Positions 34,646 through 44,900 of a stretch of 64,000 nt of DNA are shown piece by piece. This DNA comes from Verrucomicrobiota bacterium (GTDB lineage: Bacteria > Verrucomicrobiota > Verrucomicrobiia > Limisphaerales > J093). Numbering within the stretch: the stretch's first letter is position 1; every line of letters begins with the position of its first letter. Where the stretch lies: NCBI GenBank assembly GCA_016871715.1, contig VHCO01000004.1, forward strand, positions 1 to 64,000, given 5' to 3'. A program made the position numbers and the translations under genes. The notes under the pieces were generated by a model. The model made no database searches, was not told the origin of the DNA, and saw nothing but the letters and a program-made list of their open reading frames with translations.

Positions 34646-36271
34646 ATGCAAAGGCTCTGGTTACTTTCCCTATTGGGGTGCGCGACGGCTTTTTCGGGGG
34701 TGTTGGAGGATTTGGCGCGACCGCACGAGGGCCGTTCGCGGCGGGCGACCTCGACGATGCGCGTGGGGGAGGTGCGGCGGGGCGGAGCGGAGCGCAAGTT
34801 GGATCCGAAGGCAGATCCGAAGGGCGACCTCGAGGAGGCGAGCAACTGGGACAACCACCGCGTTGCGCCTGGGGAAACGCATGTGTTGATGGCGGAGGAC
34901 GGGCCCGGCGTGATCACGCACATCTGGCTGACTTTTCTCGGACCGGAACCCCAAGCTTGGGCGCCGCAGGGCTCGGCGAACCACCAGGAGATGCTCTTGC
35001 GGATGTACTGGGACGGAGCCGAGCGGCCGGCGGTCGAGGCGCCGGTGGGGGACTTTTTCGCGAACTGTTTTGGCAAGCGCAGCGAAGTCATCAGCCTGCC
35101 CGTGGTGGTCGAGGATGCGGATTCGTACAACTGCTACTGGCGGATGCCGTTTCGGAAGTCGGCCCGCATCGAGATCGAGAACCAGAGCGCGAAGCCCATC
35201 GGCCTGCTGTACTACAACATCGATTGGATCGAGCTACCCAGCCTGCCGGAAGCCACGCCCTATTTCTATGCGCAGTACCGCCAGGAATATCCCGTGGCGC
35301 CGGGCCACGACTATGTGGTGCTCGAAACCGAGGGCAAAGGGCACTATGTGGGGACGGTGCTGGCCGTGCGGAGCCGGAGCCCGTCGTGGTTCGGCGAGGG
35401 CGACGAGAAGATCTACATCGATGGCGAGGGCAAGCCGTCGATTTGGGGCACCGGCACTGAGGATTACTTCTTGTCGGCCTGGGGCCTGAAGACGACGAGC
35501 ACGCCGTACTTCGGGACGCCTTACTTCGACCAGTGGGGCATCGTGGGGGGGCACACCAGCGCCTACCGTTGGCACCTCCACGATCCGCTCGTGTTCAACA
35601 CCGGCATTCGCGTCACCCTCGAGCATTTCGGTTGGATTTCTCCCGACGAAAACCCCGCGCAAAAGAGCAACAGTTGGAACGAGCGCCAGGACGATTTCGC
35701 CAGCGTGGCGTTCTGGTACCAGGCGGGCACGCCCACCTTCCGGGCGCGCGCCCCGAACGCCCGCGAGCGCCGCTTGCCCAGCCTCGAGCGGGTGGTGGCC
35801 TACGCGCGCGACTTTGCCGGGGCGGCCCATCACGGCGCGGGGGAAGCGGTCCCGCAGCAACTGGATCTCTACGAAGGACCGCAACTGCTCTACCGCGCTC
35901 CCGGCCCCGAGGGGGCCTGGGTCGAGATCCCGTTTCGAGTCCAGCGCAAGGAACCGCTCCGCCTCCTGCTGAACCTGACCAAGTCCTACGACTTCGGCCG
36001 CTACCAGGCCTTCCTGAACGGGGTCAAACTGGGCGGGCCGACCGACCTGTACCACGCCGAGGTGGCGAATGAAGAAAAGCACCTCCTGGACTTCTGGCCC
36101 GAGCCGGGCGAGTACACGTTGCGACTCGAGTGCGTTGGCAAGCATCCCTTGTCCCAAGGCCACTATCTCGGGATCGAGTCCGTCCGCTTGCGCGAACGGC
36201 GGCCGCGCGTGGCCGAGTACGGCCACGATCGGCAGAAGGATTGGCGGCAGAACCCGACGCTCTACCGTTGA
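34646..36271 (+). CDS. Secreted DUF2961 protein, GH172-type furanosidase
   Basis: Exported 541-residue protein; the ATG at 34646 gives a short signal peptide (MQRLWLLSLLGCATAFSG). The DUF2961 domain contains 'GPGVITHIWLTF', 'YWDGAERPAVEAPVGDFF', 'IDGEGKPSIWGTGTEDYF' and 'GHTSAYRWHLHDP'. This family is now GH172, whose characterised members act on alpha-D-fructofuranosides (difructose dianhydride I) or D-arabinofuranosides, using two glutamates; Glu272 in 'GTGTEDYF' is a candidate. A C-terminal sandwich ('YDFGRYQAFLNGVKLGGPTD') completes it. It lies near GH127 and GH51, which also act on furanosides. Substrate not fixed by sequence. Confidence 0.88.
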   Translation: MQRLWLLSLLGCATAFSGVLEDLARPHEGRSRRATSTMRVGEVRRGGAERKLDPKADPKGDLEEASNWDNHRVAPGETHVLMAEDGPGVITHIWLTFLGPEPQAWAPQGSANHQEMLLRMYWDGAERPAVEAPVGDFFANCFGKRSEVISLPVVVEDADSYNCYWRMPFRKSARIEIENQSAKPIGLLYYNIDWIELPSLPEATPYFYAQYRQEYPVAPGHDYVVLETEGKGHYVGTVLAVRSRSPSWFGEGDEKIYIDGEGKPSIWGTGTEDYFLSAWGLKTTSTPYFGTPYFDQWGIVGGHTSAYRWHLHDPLVFNTGIRVTLEHFGWISPDENPAQKSNSWNERQDDFASVAFWYQAGTPTFRARAPNARERRLPSLERVVAYARDFAGAAHHGAGEAVPQQLDLYEGPQLLYRAPGPEGAWVEIPFRVQRKEPLRLLLNLTKSYDFGRYQAFLNGVKLGGPTDLYHAEVANEEKHLLDFWPEPGEYTLRLECVGKHPLSQGHYLGIESVRLRERRPRVAEYGHDRQKDWRQNPTLYR

Positions 36272-36338
36272 ACCGGAGGCGCGGTCATGGAGGCGTCGCT
36301 CGTGCCCTGCAACCCGACGGTTAGCCCGAGGTCTCGGC

Positions 36339-38924
36339 ATGCGTCGAGCCATTGACTCAAAGCGCATGAGCACAGCTCGAGGGCAGACGAGGGAACAGAG
36401 ATCGGCTGAGGCGGAGGTCTTAACTGCCGGCCCCCCGAGCGAGGCGCCGCCCCAACCCGCGTCGGCCGCGGTGGAGCCCCGTGCGCCGGCCCCGGGGGCC
36501 TTGGCGCCCGAGGCTGGAGAAGCGCGCTACCGGGCTTTGGCGGAGGCGGCGCAGGACTACATCTTCATCATCAGCAGCGCCGGCCTCGTCGAGTACGTGA
36601 ACGAGGCCGGCGCGGGCCTGTTTGGTGAACGGTCCGCCGCGCTGGTGGGGCGGCGGATGATCGAGCTGTTCCCGCCGGAGACTGGGGCCCAGCAATGGCA
36701 ATCGATTCGCGCGGTGCTCGAGCGGAGCGAGCCGCGGTACGCAGAGAGCCTGGTCCCCTTCCCCAGCGGTCGCCGGTGGCTGGGCACTTGGTTGACGCCA
36801 CTCCGGGATGCGCAGGGCACCGTCTCTGCGGCGTTGGGTGTGTCGCGCGACATTAGCGAGCGCAAGCAGTTCGATCAGTCGCTCCTCGAACGCTCGAGCG
36901 CGGCGGCCCTGGGCGCCGAAGTGGGGGCGGCGCTCACGAGCGCGGCGGATCTGCGGGAGGCGCTCCGGCGTTGTGCCGAGGCGATGGTCCATCGCTTGGG
37001 CGCGGCGACCGTGGGCATTTGGAGCCTCGACGAGGCCGCCGAAGCGCTCGCGCTGCAAGCCCGTGCCGGGCTCGAGGCGCCGGCCGCCGCGATCCCAAAC
37101 CAACTCCGCTTCGACGACGCCGGCTGGGGCCGGGTCGCTCGGGAGGGGAGGGTTTTGGTGACGAATCCGCTCGAGGGCGAGGCCCGCCTGCCAGGCCGGG
37201 ATTGGGCGCAAACCGAAGCGCTGGTAGCCTATGCTGGTTACCCGTTGGTGGTGACGGGACGGACGGTGGGTCTGCTGAGCCTCTTCGGGCGGCAACCGTG
37301 GTCGGCGATTGCGCTCAGCACCCTCGAATCGGTGGCTAACATGATGGCTGTGGGGATCGACCGCCAACGGGCCAGCGAGGCGCTGCGCGCCAGCGAAGCC
37401 AGCCTCGCCACGGCGCAGCGCATCGCCCAGCTCGGCAGTTGGGCCGTCGAGTTCAAGTCCTTCGATGACTTGGACCAAAACCCGCTGCGCTGGAGCGACG
37501 AGGTCTGCCGCATCTTCGGCTACGAACCCAAGGCGGCGCCCCTGACGCGCGCCAGTTTCTACCTGGCGGTGCATCCGGACGACCGCGAGCGGGTCCAACA
37601 GGCGGCCAAAGATGCCATCTTCGACCGCCAACCCTATGAGCTGGAGCATCGCATCGTGCGGCCCGACGGTTCGCAGCGCATGGTCTACGAGCGCGCGGCG
37701 GTGTTCTACGATTCGGTCGATGGCCGACCGCAACGCATGGTGGGCACGGTCCAAGACATCACGGAGCGGAAGCGGTTGGAGGAGCAGGTTCGGCAGGCGC
37801 AGAAGATGGAGGGCATTGGCCAACTGGCGGGTGGCGTCGCTCACGACTTTAACAACATCCTCACCATTATCGGCAGCAGCCTAGGGCTGCTGCGGATGCA
37901 GCCCGGTTTGACGGCGGACAGTCGCGACTTGCTCGAGCAAGCGAGCAAGGCGGTGGACCGGGCGGCGAACCTGACGCGGCAGTTATTGACCTTCAGCCGC
38001 AAGCAGCCGCTGCGGCCGCAATGCCTGGACCTCAACGAAGTGGTCAGCGGCCTGACCAAGATGTTGCGGCGGATCATCGGCGAGGACGTGAACCTCGAAT
38101 GCAAGTACGCGGCGGACCTGGCGTCGGTCTGGGCCGATGTGGGCATGATCGAGCAGGTGTTGTTGAACCTGGCGGTCAACGCCCGCGACGCCATGGTTCG
38201 CGGCGGACGGTTGGTCATCCAGACCGAGAACTGCACCATCGAGGCCGACCGGGCGGCGCGCTTGTCGGGGGCCCGGGCTGGGGCCTTTGTGCGGTTGCGG
38301 GTGCAGGACACCGGCTGCGGCATCGCCGCGGGTTTGCTGCCCCACATTTTCGAGCCGTTCTTTACCACCAAAGAAGTGGGTAAGGGCACGGGGTTGGGCC
38401 TGGCGACCGTCTACGGCATCGTGCAACAGCACCAGGGCTGGATCGAGGTGGACAGCCTGGTGGGCGTGGGCACCACGCTCGACGTCTATCTGCCGCCTGC
38501 CGGCCAGCACCAGGTCGCCGAGGAGGTCGCCCTGCCAAAGGCGATTCCAGGCGGATCCGAGCTGGTGCTGGTGGTGGAAGACGACGACGCCTTGCGGTTG
38601 TTGGTGCGGCTTTGCCTGGAACGCTACGGCTACCGGGTGCTGGGGGCGCGCCACGGACGGGACGCGCTGCACACCTGGTCCGAGCACAGCGCGCGGATCG
38701 ATCTGTTGCTGACCGATCTGGTGTTGCCGGGCGGCCTGACCGGGCGCGAGGTCGCCCAGCGGCTCAAGGCGCAGCGGCCCTCGCTGAAGGTGCTCTACAC
38801 CAGCGGTTACAGTGTCGAGAACGCCAAAGCCAACGACCTCGTCGTCGGCGTCAATTACCTCCCCAAACCCTACGAGCCCTCCGAGTTGGCTCGGGCGGTC
38901 CGGCGCTGCCTGGACGCCCGTTAA
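36339..38924 (+). CDS. Cytoplasmic hybrid histidine kinase (PAS-GAF-PAS-HK-REC)
   Basis: Soluble sensor kinase of 861 residues. The ATG at 36339 is preceded by GAGGT at suitable spacing; the frame is open further upstream but there overlaps the DUF2961 gene. Domains: Pro/Ala-rich lead (1-60), PAS (about 62-176, ending 'VSRDISERKQ'), GAF (about 190-340), PAS_3 (about 360-478, ending 'VQDITERKRL'), HisKA with 'GGVAHDFNNILTII' (His502), ATPase domain with 'NLAVNARDAM', 'DTGCGI' and 'GKGTGLGLATVYG', and a receiver domain with Asp793 in 'LLLTDLVLPGG'. No membrane segment. The signal is unknown; no response regulator lies beside it. It ends overlapping the convergent amidase gene by 4 bp. Confidence 0.93.
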   Translation: MRRAIDSKRMSTARGQTREQRSAEAEVLTAGPPSEAPPQPASAAVEPRAPAPGALAPEAGEARYRALAEAAQDYIFIISSAGLVEYVNEAGAGLFGERSAALVGRRMIELFPPETGAQQWQSIRAVLERSEPRYAESLVPFPSGRRWLGTWLTPLRDAQGTVSAALGVSRDISERKQFDQSLLERSSAAALGAEVGAALTSAADLREALRRCAEAMVHRLGAATVGIWSLDEAAEALALQARAGLEAPAAAIPNQLRFDDAGWGRVAREGRVLVTNPLEGEARLPGRDWAQTEALVAYAGYPLVVTGRTVGLLSLFGRQPWSAIALSTLESVANMMAVGIDRQRASEALRASEASLATAQRIAQLGSWAVEFKSFDDLDQNPLRWSDEVCRIFGYEPKAAPLTRASFYLAVHPDDRERVQQAAKDAIFDRQPYELEHRIVRPDGSQRMVYERAAVFYDSVDGRPQRMVGTVQDITERKRLEEQVRQAQKMEGIGQLAGGVAHDFNNILTIIGSSLGLLRMQPGLTADSRDLLEQASKAVDRAANLTRQLLTFSRKQPLRPQCLDLNEVVSGLTKMLRRIIGEDVNLECKYAADLASVWADVGMIEQVLLNLAVNARDAMVRGGRLVIQTENCTIEADRAARLSGARAGAFVRLRVQDTGCGIAAGLLPHIFEPFFTTKEVGKGTGLGLATVYGIVQQHQGWIEVDSLVGVGTTLDVYLPPAGQHQVAEEVALPKAIPGGSELVLVVEDDDALRLLVRLCLERYGYRVLGARHGRDALHTWSEHSARIDLLLTDLVLPGGLTGREVAQRLKAQRPSLKVLYTSGYSVENAKANDLVVGVNYLPKPYEPSELARAVRRCLDAR

Positions 38925-39718
38925 GGCGCGGCGGGAGGACCGGCCGGGCCGCCGTCCCCCTCGAGCTCGCGCAACAAGAGCTTGGTGTCAAACCGCCGGC
39001 CGGGGCAGCGCGTATGAATGGGGTTGATCTGTTGGTGGGTCTTGACCGCCTCGAGCTCGAGTTGGCAACGCGCCAACAGAGCTCGCAGGAGCGCCTTGAG
39101 GCTCGCCCACTGTTGGGCCGTGGGTTTCTGCCGGTCGAAATGGCCGATCAGACAAATGCCCAGGCTCGCCTGGTTTAGCTCGGCACTGGCCAGGTGCCCG
39201 CCATCCAACTGCTCGGTCCACCGCGTCCCCACAGCGATCTCGCCGTCGGGCATGCCGTGGCCGTTGCCCACGACGAAGTGGTAGGCCAGCCCGTGCTCCA
39301 TGCGCCGCCGATCCCGATGATACTCGTCGATCCCTTTCAGCGTGCCGCTTTCGGTGCCGCTGTGATGGATCACCACGTGCTGCCAGCGACCCGCCACGAC
39401 CTCCGCCTTGTCGATCGCCGCGATCACCTCGGCCGGCAATCCCCCCTCCTTGGCCTCGGTTGGCTTGGGTGCGGATGGGATCCGTAAACGTTGGCCCTCG
39501 TAAATCTTGTCCGCGGGTAAAATCCGGTTGTGCTTGGCTAGGTCCTTCACGCTCACGCCGTGCTCCCGGCCGATGCGGGAGAGCGTGTCGTGCTTGCGGA
39601 TCACGTAGACCCGCTCGGCCTCCAGCGCCGGTTCGCCGCCGGCACCCCGACCCGGCTCCAAGGCGCAGGCCAGGCAGACCCCCAACCACCAACGGCTCCA
39701 ACCGGTCCCTTTACACAT
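38921..39718 (-). CDS. LysM and N-acetylmuramoyl-L-alanine amidase protein
   Basis: Exported peptidoglycan hydrolase of 265 residues that cleaves between MurNAc and the stem peptide. A signal peptide (WWLGVCLACALEPG) precedes one LysM domain ('YVIRKHDTLSRIGREHGVS' to 'IYEGQRLRIPS'). An Amidase_2 domain follows with the zinc histidines in 'VVIHHSG' and 'VKTHQQIN', and the 'TRCPGRRF' block near the C-terminus. Such enzymes remodel or recycle the cell wall, or digest other bacteria. It is convergent with the hybrid kinase, overlapping it by 4 bp, and stands alone on its strand. Confidence 0.93.
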   Translation of the reverse strand: MCKGTGWSRWWLGVCLACALEPGRGAGGEPALEAERVYVIRKHDTLSRIGREHGVSVKDLAKHNRILPADKIYEGQRLRIPSAPKPTEAKEGGLPAEVIAAIDKAEVVAGRWQHVVIHHSGTESGTLKGIDEYHRDRRRMEHGLAYHFVVGNGHGMPDGEIAVGTRWTEQLDGGHLASAELNQASLGICLIGHFDRQKPTAQQWASLKALLRALLARCQLELEAVKTHQQINPIHTRCPGRRFDTKLLLRELEGDGGPAGPPAAP

Positions 39719-39746
39719 GAGTCACCAAAATGGACCACTCCTCGGC

Positions 39747-39826
39747 GGTAGGGCGCGCCGTCCCCTGCGCGCCGCGCCCCCAAGTCGACACCAGTTTGCG
39801 GCGCGCAGGGGACGGCGCGCCCTACC
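39747..39826. repeat. Palindromic repeat A, perfect copy
   Basis: 28-bp arms at 39747-39774 and 39799-39826 are exact inverted repeats around a 24-bp loop. Compared with the 16600 copy, the arm centre reads CCGTCCCCTG instead of CAGTCCTCTG, with matching changes in the opposite arm. Flanks 'TGGAC.AC..C.TCGGC' and 'CCCGAGGT.TCATC' are also shared. The rest of the gap 39719-40164 shows no gene. Confidence 0.9.
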
Positions 39827-40164
39827 TGCAGACGGTCGTCTATCCCGAGGTTTCATCGGTGCGCTAGCTCACGGTACGCGTTCGCTTAGTACAGTCCTGG
39901 TCCGTTTGTCCAGGGTTTTCGCCCAGGCCAGGAACGGGGCGAGCCACAATTTCCTTCCCCGCGAAGGCGCGGGGCCGTAGAACTGGCCGTCGACTCAACC
40001 ATCTGGCGCCCATCTGGCACCCAAGGGTGAAGCCTGGCCGAAGCCACTCGAGACGTCGCGCGTCGCGTTCGAGTTGGAAGCGCGATTTTGCGTCTCGGCC
40101 AGAGTGGCCGTGCGGCCTCCACCCGGGTGCGGTGCGCGGGGCCGCCGCTGAACAACCGCAAACC

Positions 40165-41037
40165 ATGACCAGCACTCGCCGCCGTTTTATGTTTCACACC
40201 GCCCGGGCCGCCGCGGTTTTGGGCCTGAGCTCCGCCTGGGCGCCGTTGTTAGCGGCTCCAGACCAACGCCGCTTCAAGGTGGGGGCCTGCGATTGGTCGA
40301 TCGGAAAGTTGGGCGACCCTGGCGCGCTCGAGGTGGCGAAGGAGATTGGCTTGGATGGGGTCCAGGTCAGCTTGGGGACAGCGGCAAACGGGATGCACCT
40401 GCGTCAGGCCGAGGTCCAGGCGCGCTACCGGGCAGCTACGGCGCGCACGGGCATAGCCACGGCCTCGCTGGCGATTGGCGAGCTGAACAACATCCCATAC
40501 AAGAGCGATCCCCGTACCATCGACTGGGTGAACGACGCGGTGACCGTGCCGGCGGCGCTCGGGTGTCGCGTCGTTCTGCTGGCCTTCTTCGGCAACGGCG
40601 ACCTTAAGGGCGACCGGGCGGGCACCGACGAGGTGGTGCGACGGCTCAAGGCGGTTGCGCCCAGGGCGGAGCAGGCGGGGGCCATCCTGGGCCTGGAATC
40701 TTGGCTCAGCGCCGAGGAACACATGGACATCATCGAGCGGGTCGGCTCGCGGGCCGTGCAGGTGTACTACGACGTGGCGAATTCGGAGAAGATGGGCTAC
40801 GACATCTGCCGGGAGATCCGCTGGCTCGGCAAACAAGGTCAGATCTGCGAGTTCCACATGAAGGAGAACGGGGCGTTGCTGGGGCAGGGCCGCGTCGATT
40901 TCCAAAAGGTTCGCGCAGCCCTCGACGACATCGGGTACGCGGGTTGGATGCAGATCGAGGGGGCGATCCCGGCGGGCGGGCAGATGCTCGAGAGTTACCG
41001 CGCCAACCAGCAGTTCTTGCGACAGACCTTCGCGTAA
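40165..41037 (+). CDS. Tat-exported TIM-barrel sugar isomerase/epimerase
   Basis: 290-residue protein of the xylose-isomerase-like TIM-barrel superfamily. The ATG at 40165 gives a twin-arginine-like signal ('TSTRRRFMFHTARAAAVLG'); earlier in-frame codons have no coding character. Conserved pieces are 'FKVGACDWSIGKLGDPGAL', 'LDGVQVSLG', 'ESWLSAEEHMDIIERVGS', 'VYYDVANSEKMGYD', 'EFHMKENG' and 'YAGWMQIEGAI', which place the metal-binding Glu, Asp and His of this fold. Members act on keto sugars or inositols; the substrate is not evident. A ROK kinase gene starts 4 bp later, suggesting joint sugar processing, though this protein is probably exported. Confidence 0.9.
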   Translation: MTSTRRRFMFHTARAAAVLGLSSAWAPLLAAPDQRRFKVGACDWSIGKLGDPGALEVAKEIGLDGVQVSLGTAANGMHLRQAEVQARYRAATARTGIATASLAIGELNNIPYKSDPRTIDWVNDAVTVPAALGCRVVLLAFFGNGDLKGDRAGTDEVVRRLKAVAPRAEQAGAILGLESWLSAEEHMDIIERVGSRAVQVYYDVANSEKMGYDICREIRWLGKQGQICEFHMKENGALLGQGRVDFQKVRAALDDIGYAGWMQIEGAIPAGGQMLESYRANQQFLRQTFA

Positions 41038-41041
41038 CCCG

Positions 41042-41968
41042 ATGAAGGCAGCGGGGCCAGCGATCGGGATCGACATCGGCGGCACGAAGCTGGCCGTAGC
41101 GCTGGTCCATCCTTCGGGTCGGATCCTGGCCCAACGCACGCTGGCGACCGAAGCCGAGCGGGGATTCGAGCGTGCGGTGGGGCGGATCGAAACGGCCATC
41201 CGAGCCGTGCTCCGCCCGACGCGCGCGGGTCGGGGCCAACTCGCGGGGATTGGCGTGGGTTGTGCCGGGCCGGTGGACCCAGCGCGGGGCTTGATCAATA
41301 ACCCCTATACCCTCGCGGGGTGGAACCAATGCGACCTCGTGACCCCCTTGCAGCGTCGGTTTGGCGTGCCGGTGTGGCTCGAGAACGACGCGGACGCGGC
41401 GGCGCTCGGGGAGTGTTTTCAAGGCGCGGGTCGCGGGTTCGATCCGGTGGTCATGCTCACCTTTGGCACCGGGGTGGGCGGCGCCGCGCTGGTCCGCGGG
41501 CAAGTCTACCGTGGTGTCCAAGGAGAACACCCCGAATTGGGCCATCTCCCCGTCAGTCCGGATGGTCCGGACTGTTACTGTGGCACGCGCGGTTGCCTCG
41601 AGTCGATGGCCTCGGGAACGGCCGTCGGCGAGGCGGGTCGCTCCTTAGGGTTCCCGGACGCTCGGGCCGTGTTCGCCGCGGCCCGGGCGGGTCATCCGGC
41701 GGCGGAGCCAATTGTCAATCGCGCCTTGGCGGCTGCGGCCACGGCGGCTTGGACGATCTGTCACACGCTGCTGCCGGCGCGCTTGGTCTTGGGGGGAGGC
41801 ATGATGGCCGAGCACTACGACCTGTTTGCCGAGGCGATACGTCATCGGTTGGCCGGGGCCACCCAGTTTCCGCGCGCGGCCGTGAGCATCGCCCCTGCAG
41901 CCCTCGGGAATGACGCTGGCCTGGTCGGAGCGGCCAGTCTGGCCTGGCGCCCCCTGATAACTTTATGA
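41042..41968 (+). CDS. ROK family sugar kinase
   Basis: Cytoplasmic ATP-dependent sugar kinase, 308 residues, probably glucokinase- or N-acylhexosamine-kinase-like. 'IGIDIGGTKLAVALV' is the N-terminal phosphate loop, 'LENDADAAALGE' carries the catalytic Asp, and 'LTFGTGVGGAALV' the second phosphate motif. The ROK zinc site is present: His in 'ELGHLPVS' and cysteines in 'CYCGTRGCLES'. It starts 4 bp after the isomerase and its stop overlaps the start of the next gene (ATGA), so translation of all three is probably coupled. Sugar specificity cannot be read from the sequence. Confidence 0.93.
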   Translation: MKAAGPAIGIDIGGTKLAVALVHPSGRILAQRTLATEAERGFERAVGRIETAIRAVLRPTRAGRGQLAGIGVGCAGPVDPARGLINNPYTLAGWNQCDLVTPLQRRFGVPVWLENDADAAALGECFQGAGRGFDPVVMLTFGTGVGGAALVRGQVYRGVQGEHPELGHLPVSPDGPDCYCGTRGCLESMASGTAVGEAGRSLGFPDARAVFAAARAGHPAAEPIVNRALAAAATAAWTICHTLLPARLVLGGGMMAEHYDLFAEAIRHRLAGATQFPRAAVSIAPAALGNDAGLVGAASLAWRPLITL

Positions 41969-44900
41969 ACATGACACTCCTCGAATCCCATGAGAACCGC
42001 CGCCCGCGGACTCTCATCCTACTGGCTACCATCTGCGTCGTGCTGCTGGCACCGCGGGGCCGTGCCTTGCCGATCGTCACCAGCGTCGTCGAGACGGGGG
42101 GCGACGGACCGCCCACCGCCAAGTTCACCGGCGAGACCTTCGATCACCCAAACCTCGGGACGGGTTTTACGGTGCCGGTCTTTGACGAGGAAGCGCCGGC
42201 GTTTACCGACCGCGCCCACCAATGGAACGGAGCCGACCCTGCCGTGCCGTTGCCGGCCTATTTGGTCGGAGGCGAGTACATCATGATTCGCAACGACAAC
42301 CGCGAGAACACCGGCTTTCAGTTGGATGTCACGCTGTCGCAACGCGCGCTGGTGTACGTGCTGGTAGATAATCGGCTCAGCGACGGTTTTAACACCGACC
42401 CGCCGGATTTCACCACCAGCATGACCTGGTTGCTGACCAGCGGCTGGGCTCCCGTGGCGACGGGCTGGAACCGGATCAGCGATCCCTTCTATCCGGATGA
42501 AGTCGGCGTGGACGAAGGGGGCGACGGGTTCGGTCCGGGGATGGGGATCAACCAATGGTCGTCGATCTACGTCAAGGAACTGCCGGCTGGCGCCTTCTCG
42601 CTGTTCCAGGCCGATAACCCGAGCCGGAACATGTACGGCGTGGTGGTCACGCCTGTCCCCGCCGAGCAACCGCCCAAGATCGTGAACCTGAGCCCAGCCG
42701 ATAGAACGCATTTTCAGAGTGCCGCCAGCGCCATCACCTTCAACGTCACGACCGTCACCCCCAACCAGGTTCCGACCGCCGAGATCCGCCTAGTTCTTAA
42801 CGGCGCCGATGTCACCAGCCGCCTGGCTATGGCCGGCAGCGCCACCGATCGCCAGGTGACGTGGCCCGGTCCGCTGACGGCCAACACCTTCTACACCGGG
42901 CTCATCACCGCGAAAGACAACGCCGGTCGCACCACCACCAAAGCCTGGAGCTTCGATACCGTCAACCCCACCACGGCTTTGGTCATCGAGGCAGAGGACT
43001 ACAACTACGCCAACGCCCAGTGCAACTTCGACGGGACGGTGCCGGTGCCGCCCGTTACGGGCGGGTTGTTACTCGACAATCCCGCACCCGTCAACGCCGA
43101 CTTCCCGACTCCAGACAGCTACGCCAACCGAGTGGGGATGCTCGGGGTGGACTACGGAGATCAGGCGGCGACGGCGGGCAGCCTGCAGAACAACGTCTAC
43201 CGCCTGTGCGACCTAGTCGGTACCCAACGCGGCACCGACTTCTTGCGCCAGAAGTTCGCGGACACTGGCACGACGGACTATCAGGTCCACCAGGTGGCCG
43301 CGGGCGAGTGGCTCAACTACACGCGCACCTTCGCCGCCGGCCCGTATGAGGTCTACCTGCGGCTCAACGGAACCGGCACACCGAAGCTGCGCTTGGACCT
43401 GGTGACCGGCGATCGCACGCGGGCAAACCCAAGCTCATTCCTGCTGGGCTTTTTCGAGGCTGCCTCGGGTCTGGGCTACCGCTACGTGCGGCTGACGGAT
43501 TTGGGCGGGCAACCGCTGGTTTTGGGGTTGACCGGCGTGCAAACGGTGCGGTTAACCGCCTTGGAGGCCACCAGCAGTCTGAACCTCAACTACCTGCTGT
43601 TCGTGCCCTCGACCGACCCGGCGTCGTTGCTCGGCCCGGTGGTCGCCTCGACGGTGCCGATCCCCGGCACGGTCAACGCCCCCTCGGCGCGGCCGATCGA
43701 GGTCAACATCGTCAATCGCACGACCGCCGTCGATCCCGCCAGCATCCTACTCGAGTTGGACGGCGCCAATGTGACCGGCGCCAGTAGCGTCACCCCTGGC
43801 CCAACCGGAGTCACCGTGCGCTATCAGCCTCCCGTGCCGTTCCCCCTGGCTTCAAGCCACACGGCTAAGGTCAGCTTCCGCGACACCGCCGGCAACCCCG
43901 TCACCACCGAGTGGTCGTTCACCGTCACCACCGATGAGGAACTGCCCACGTTGGTGGGCACCCGACCGGTCCTGGATCCCGGCACGAAGATCCTCACATT
44001 GGTGGTCACCTTTTCCGAGCCGATGGATCCGCGTTCGCTCCTAGAGCGGACTCATTACACCGCCAATAAAGGCCTGACCTTCACCGCCGCAGGGCCCGGA
44101 CCGGACTCGAGCAGCGTGGTTTTGACGGGAACAGGCGCAACCTCAGGGAGATCGTACGTGCTGACGGTCAACGAGGTCCGTGACGCCGCCGGCAACGCCA
44201 TTGCCTCTAACTCGACCATTCGCTTCAATCCCTCGCCTTTCGAGCAAGACACCCAGGGTTTCCTGGTCGTCGAAGCCGAGAGCTTTTTCCTCAACACCCC
44301 AGGCACGGGCAGTTCACCCGAGATCTGGACGTTCGTCACCGACAAGGCGGGTTACTCGGGCCGGGGCGCCATGCAGACCCTGCCCGATAACAGTGGGACT
44401 AGCCCCAGCCCGGACCAACTCGCCCAGTCGCCGCGCCTGGATTACCCGGTGAAGTTCGTGCGCACAGGCACGCACTATATTTGGATCCGCGGCAGCGCAG
44501 GCACCGGCGGACCCACGGGCACCTCGGGCAACAGCGACTCGCTCCACTTCGGCATGGATCAGCAGCACCTCATGGCGGTGGCCGGTCTCAACAACCCGAA
44601 CTTCGTCTGGTCGCGCACCGTCCAGTCGTCCCTGGGCAACAACTTCCTCGAGGTGTTCGCTCCCGGCGAGACCACCCTCCAGCTCTGGATGCGCGAGGAT
44701 GGCACCTACGCGGACAAGATCCTGTTAACCACCGACCCCGCCTACGTCCCGAGCGGACTCGGGCCGGTCGAGAGCCGGCGAGTGGGGGACCCCTTTGCGC
44801 CGAACATTCAAATCGGCAGTCCGACCGACGGCCAGATCTTCGGACTGGGTGAACCCATCACGCTCACGGCTACCGTGACCGATCCGGACAGCACTTCGGC

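Noticed and set aside
36069-36338. Upstream extension of the hybrid kinase frame
   Set aside because: It overlaps the DUF2961 coding sequence and its translation lacks protein character; the start at 36339 has a Shine-Dalgarno-like site.
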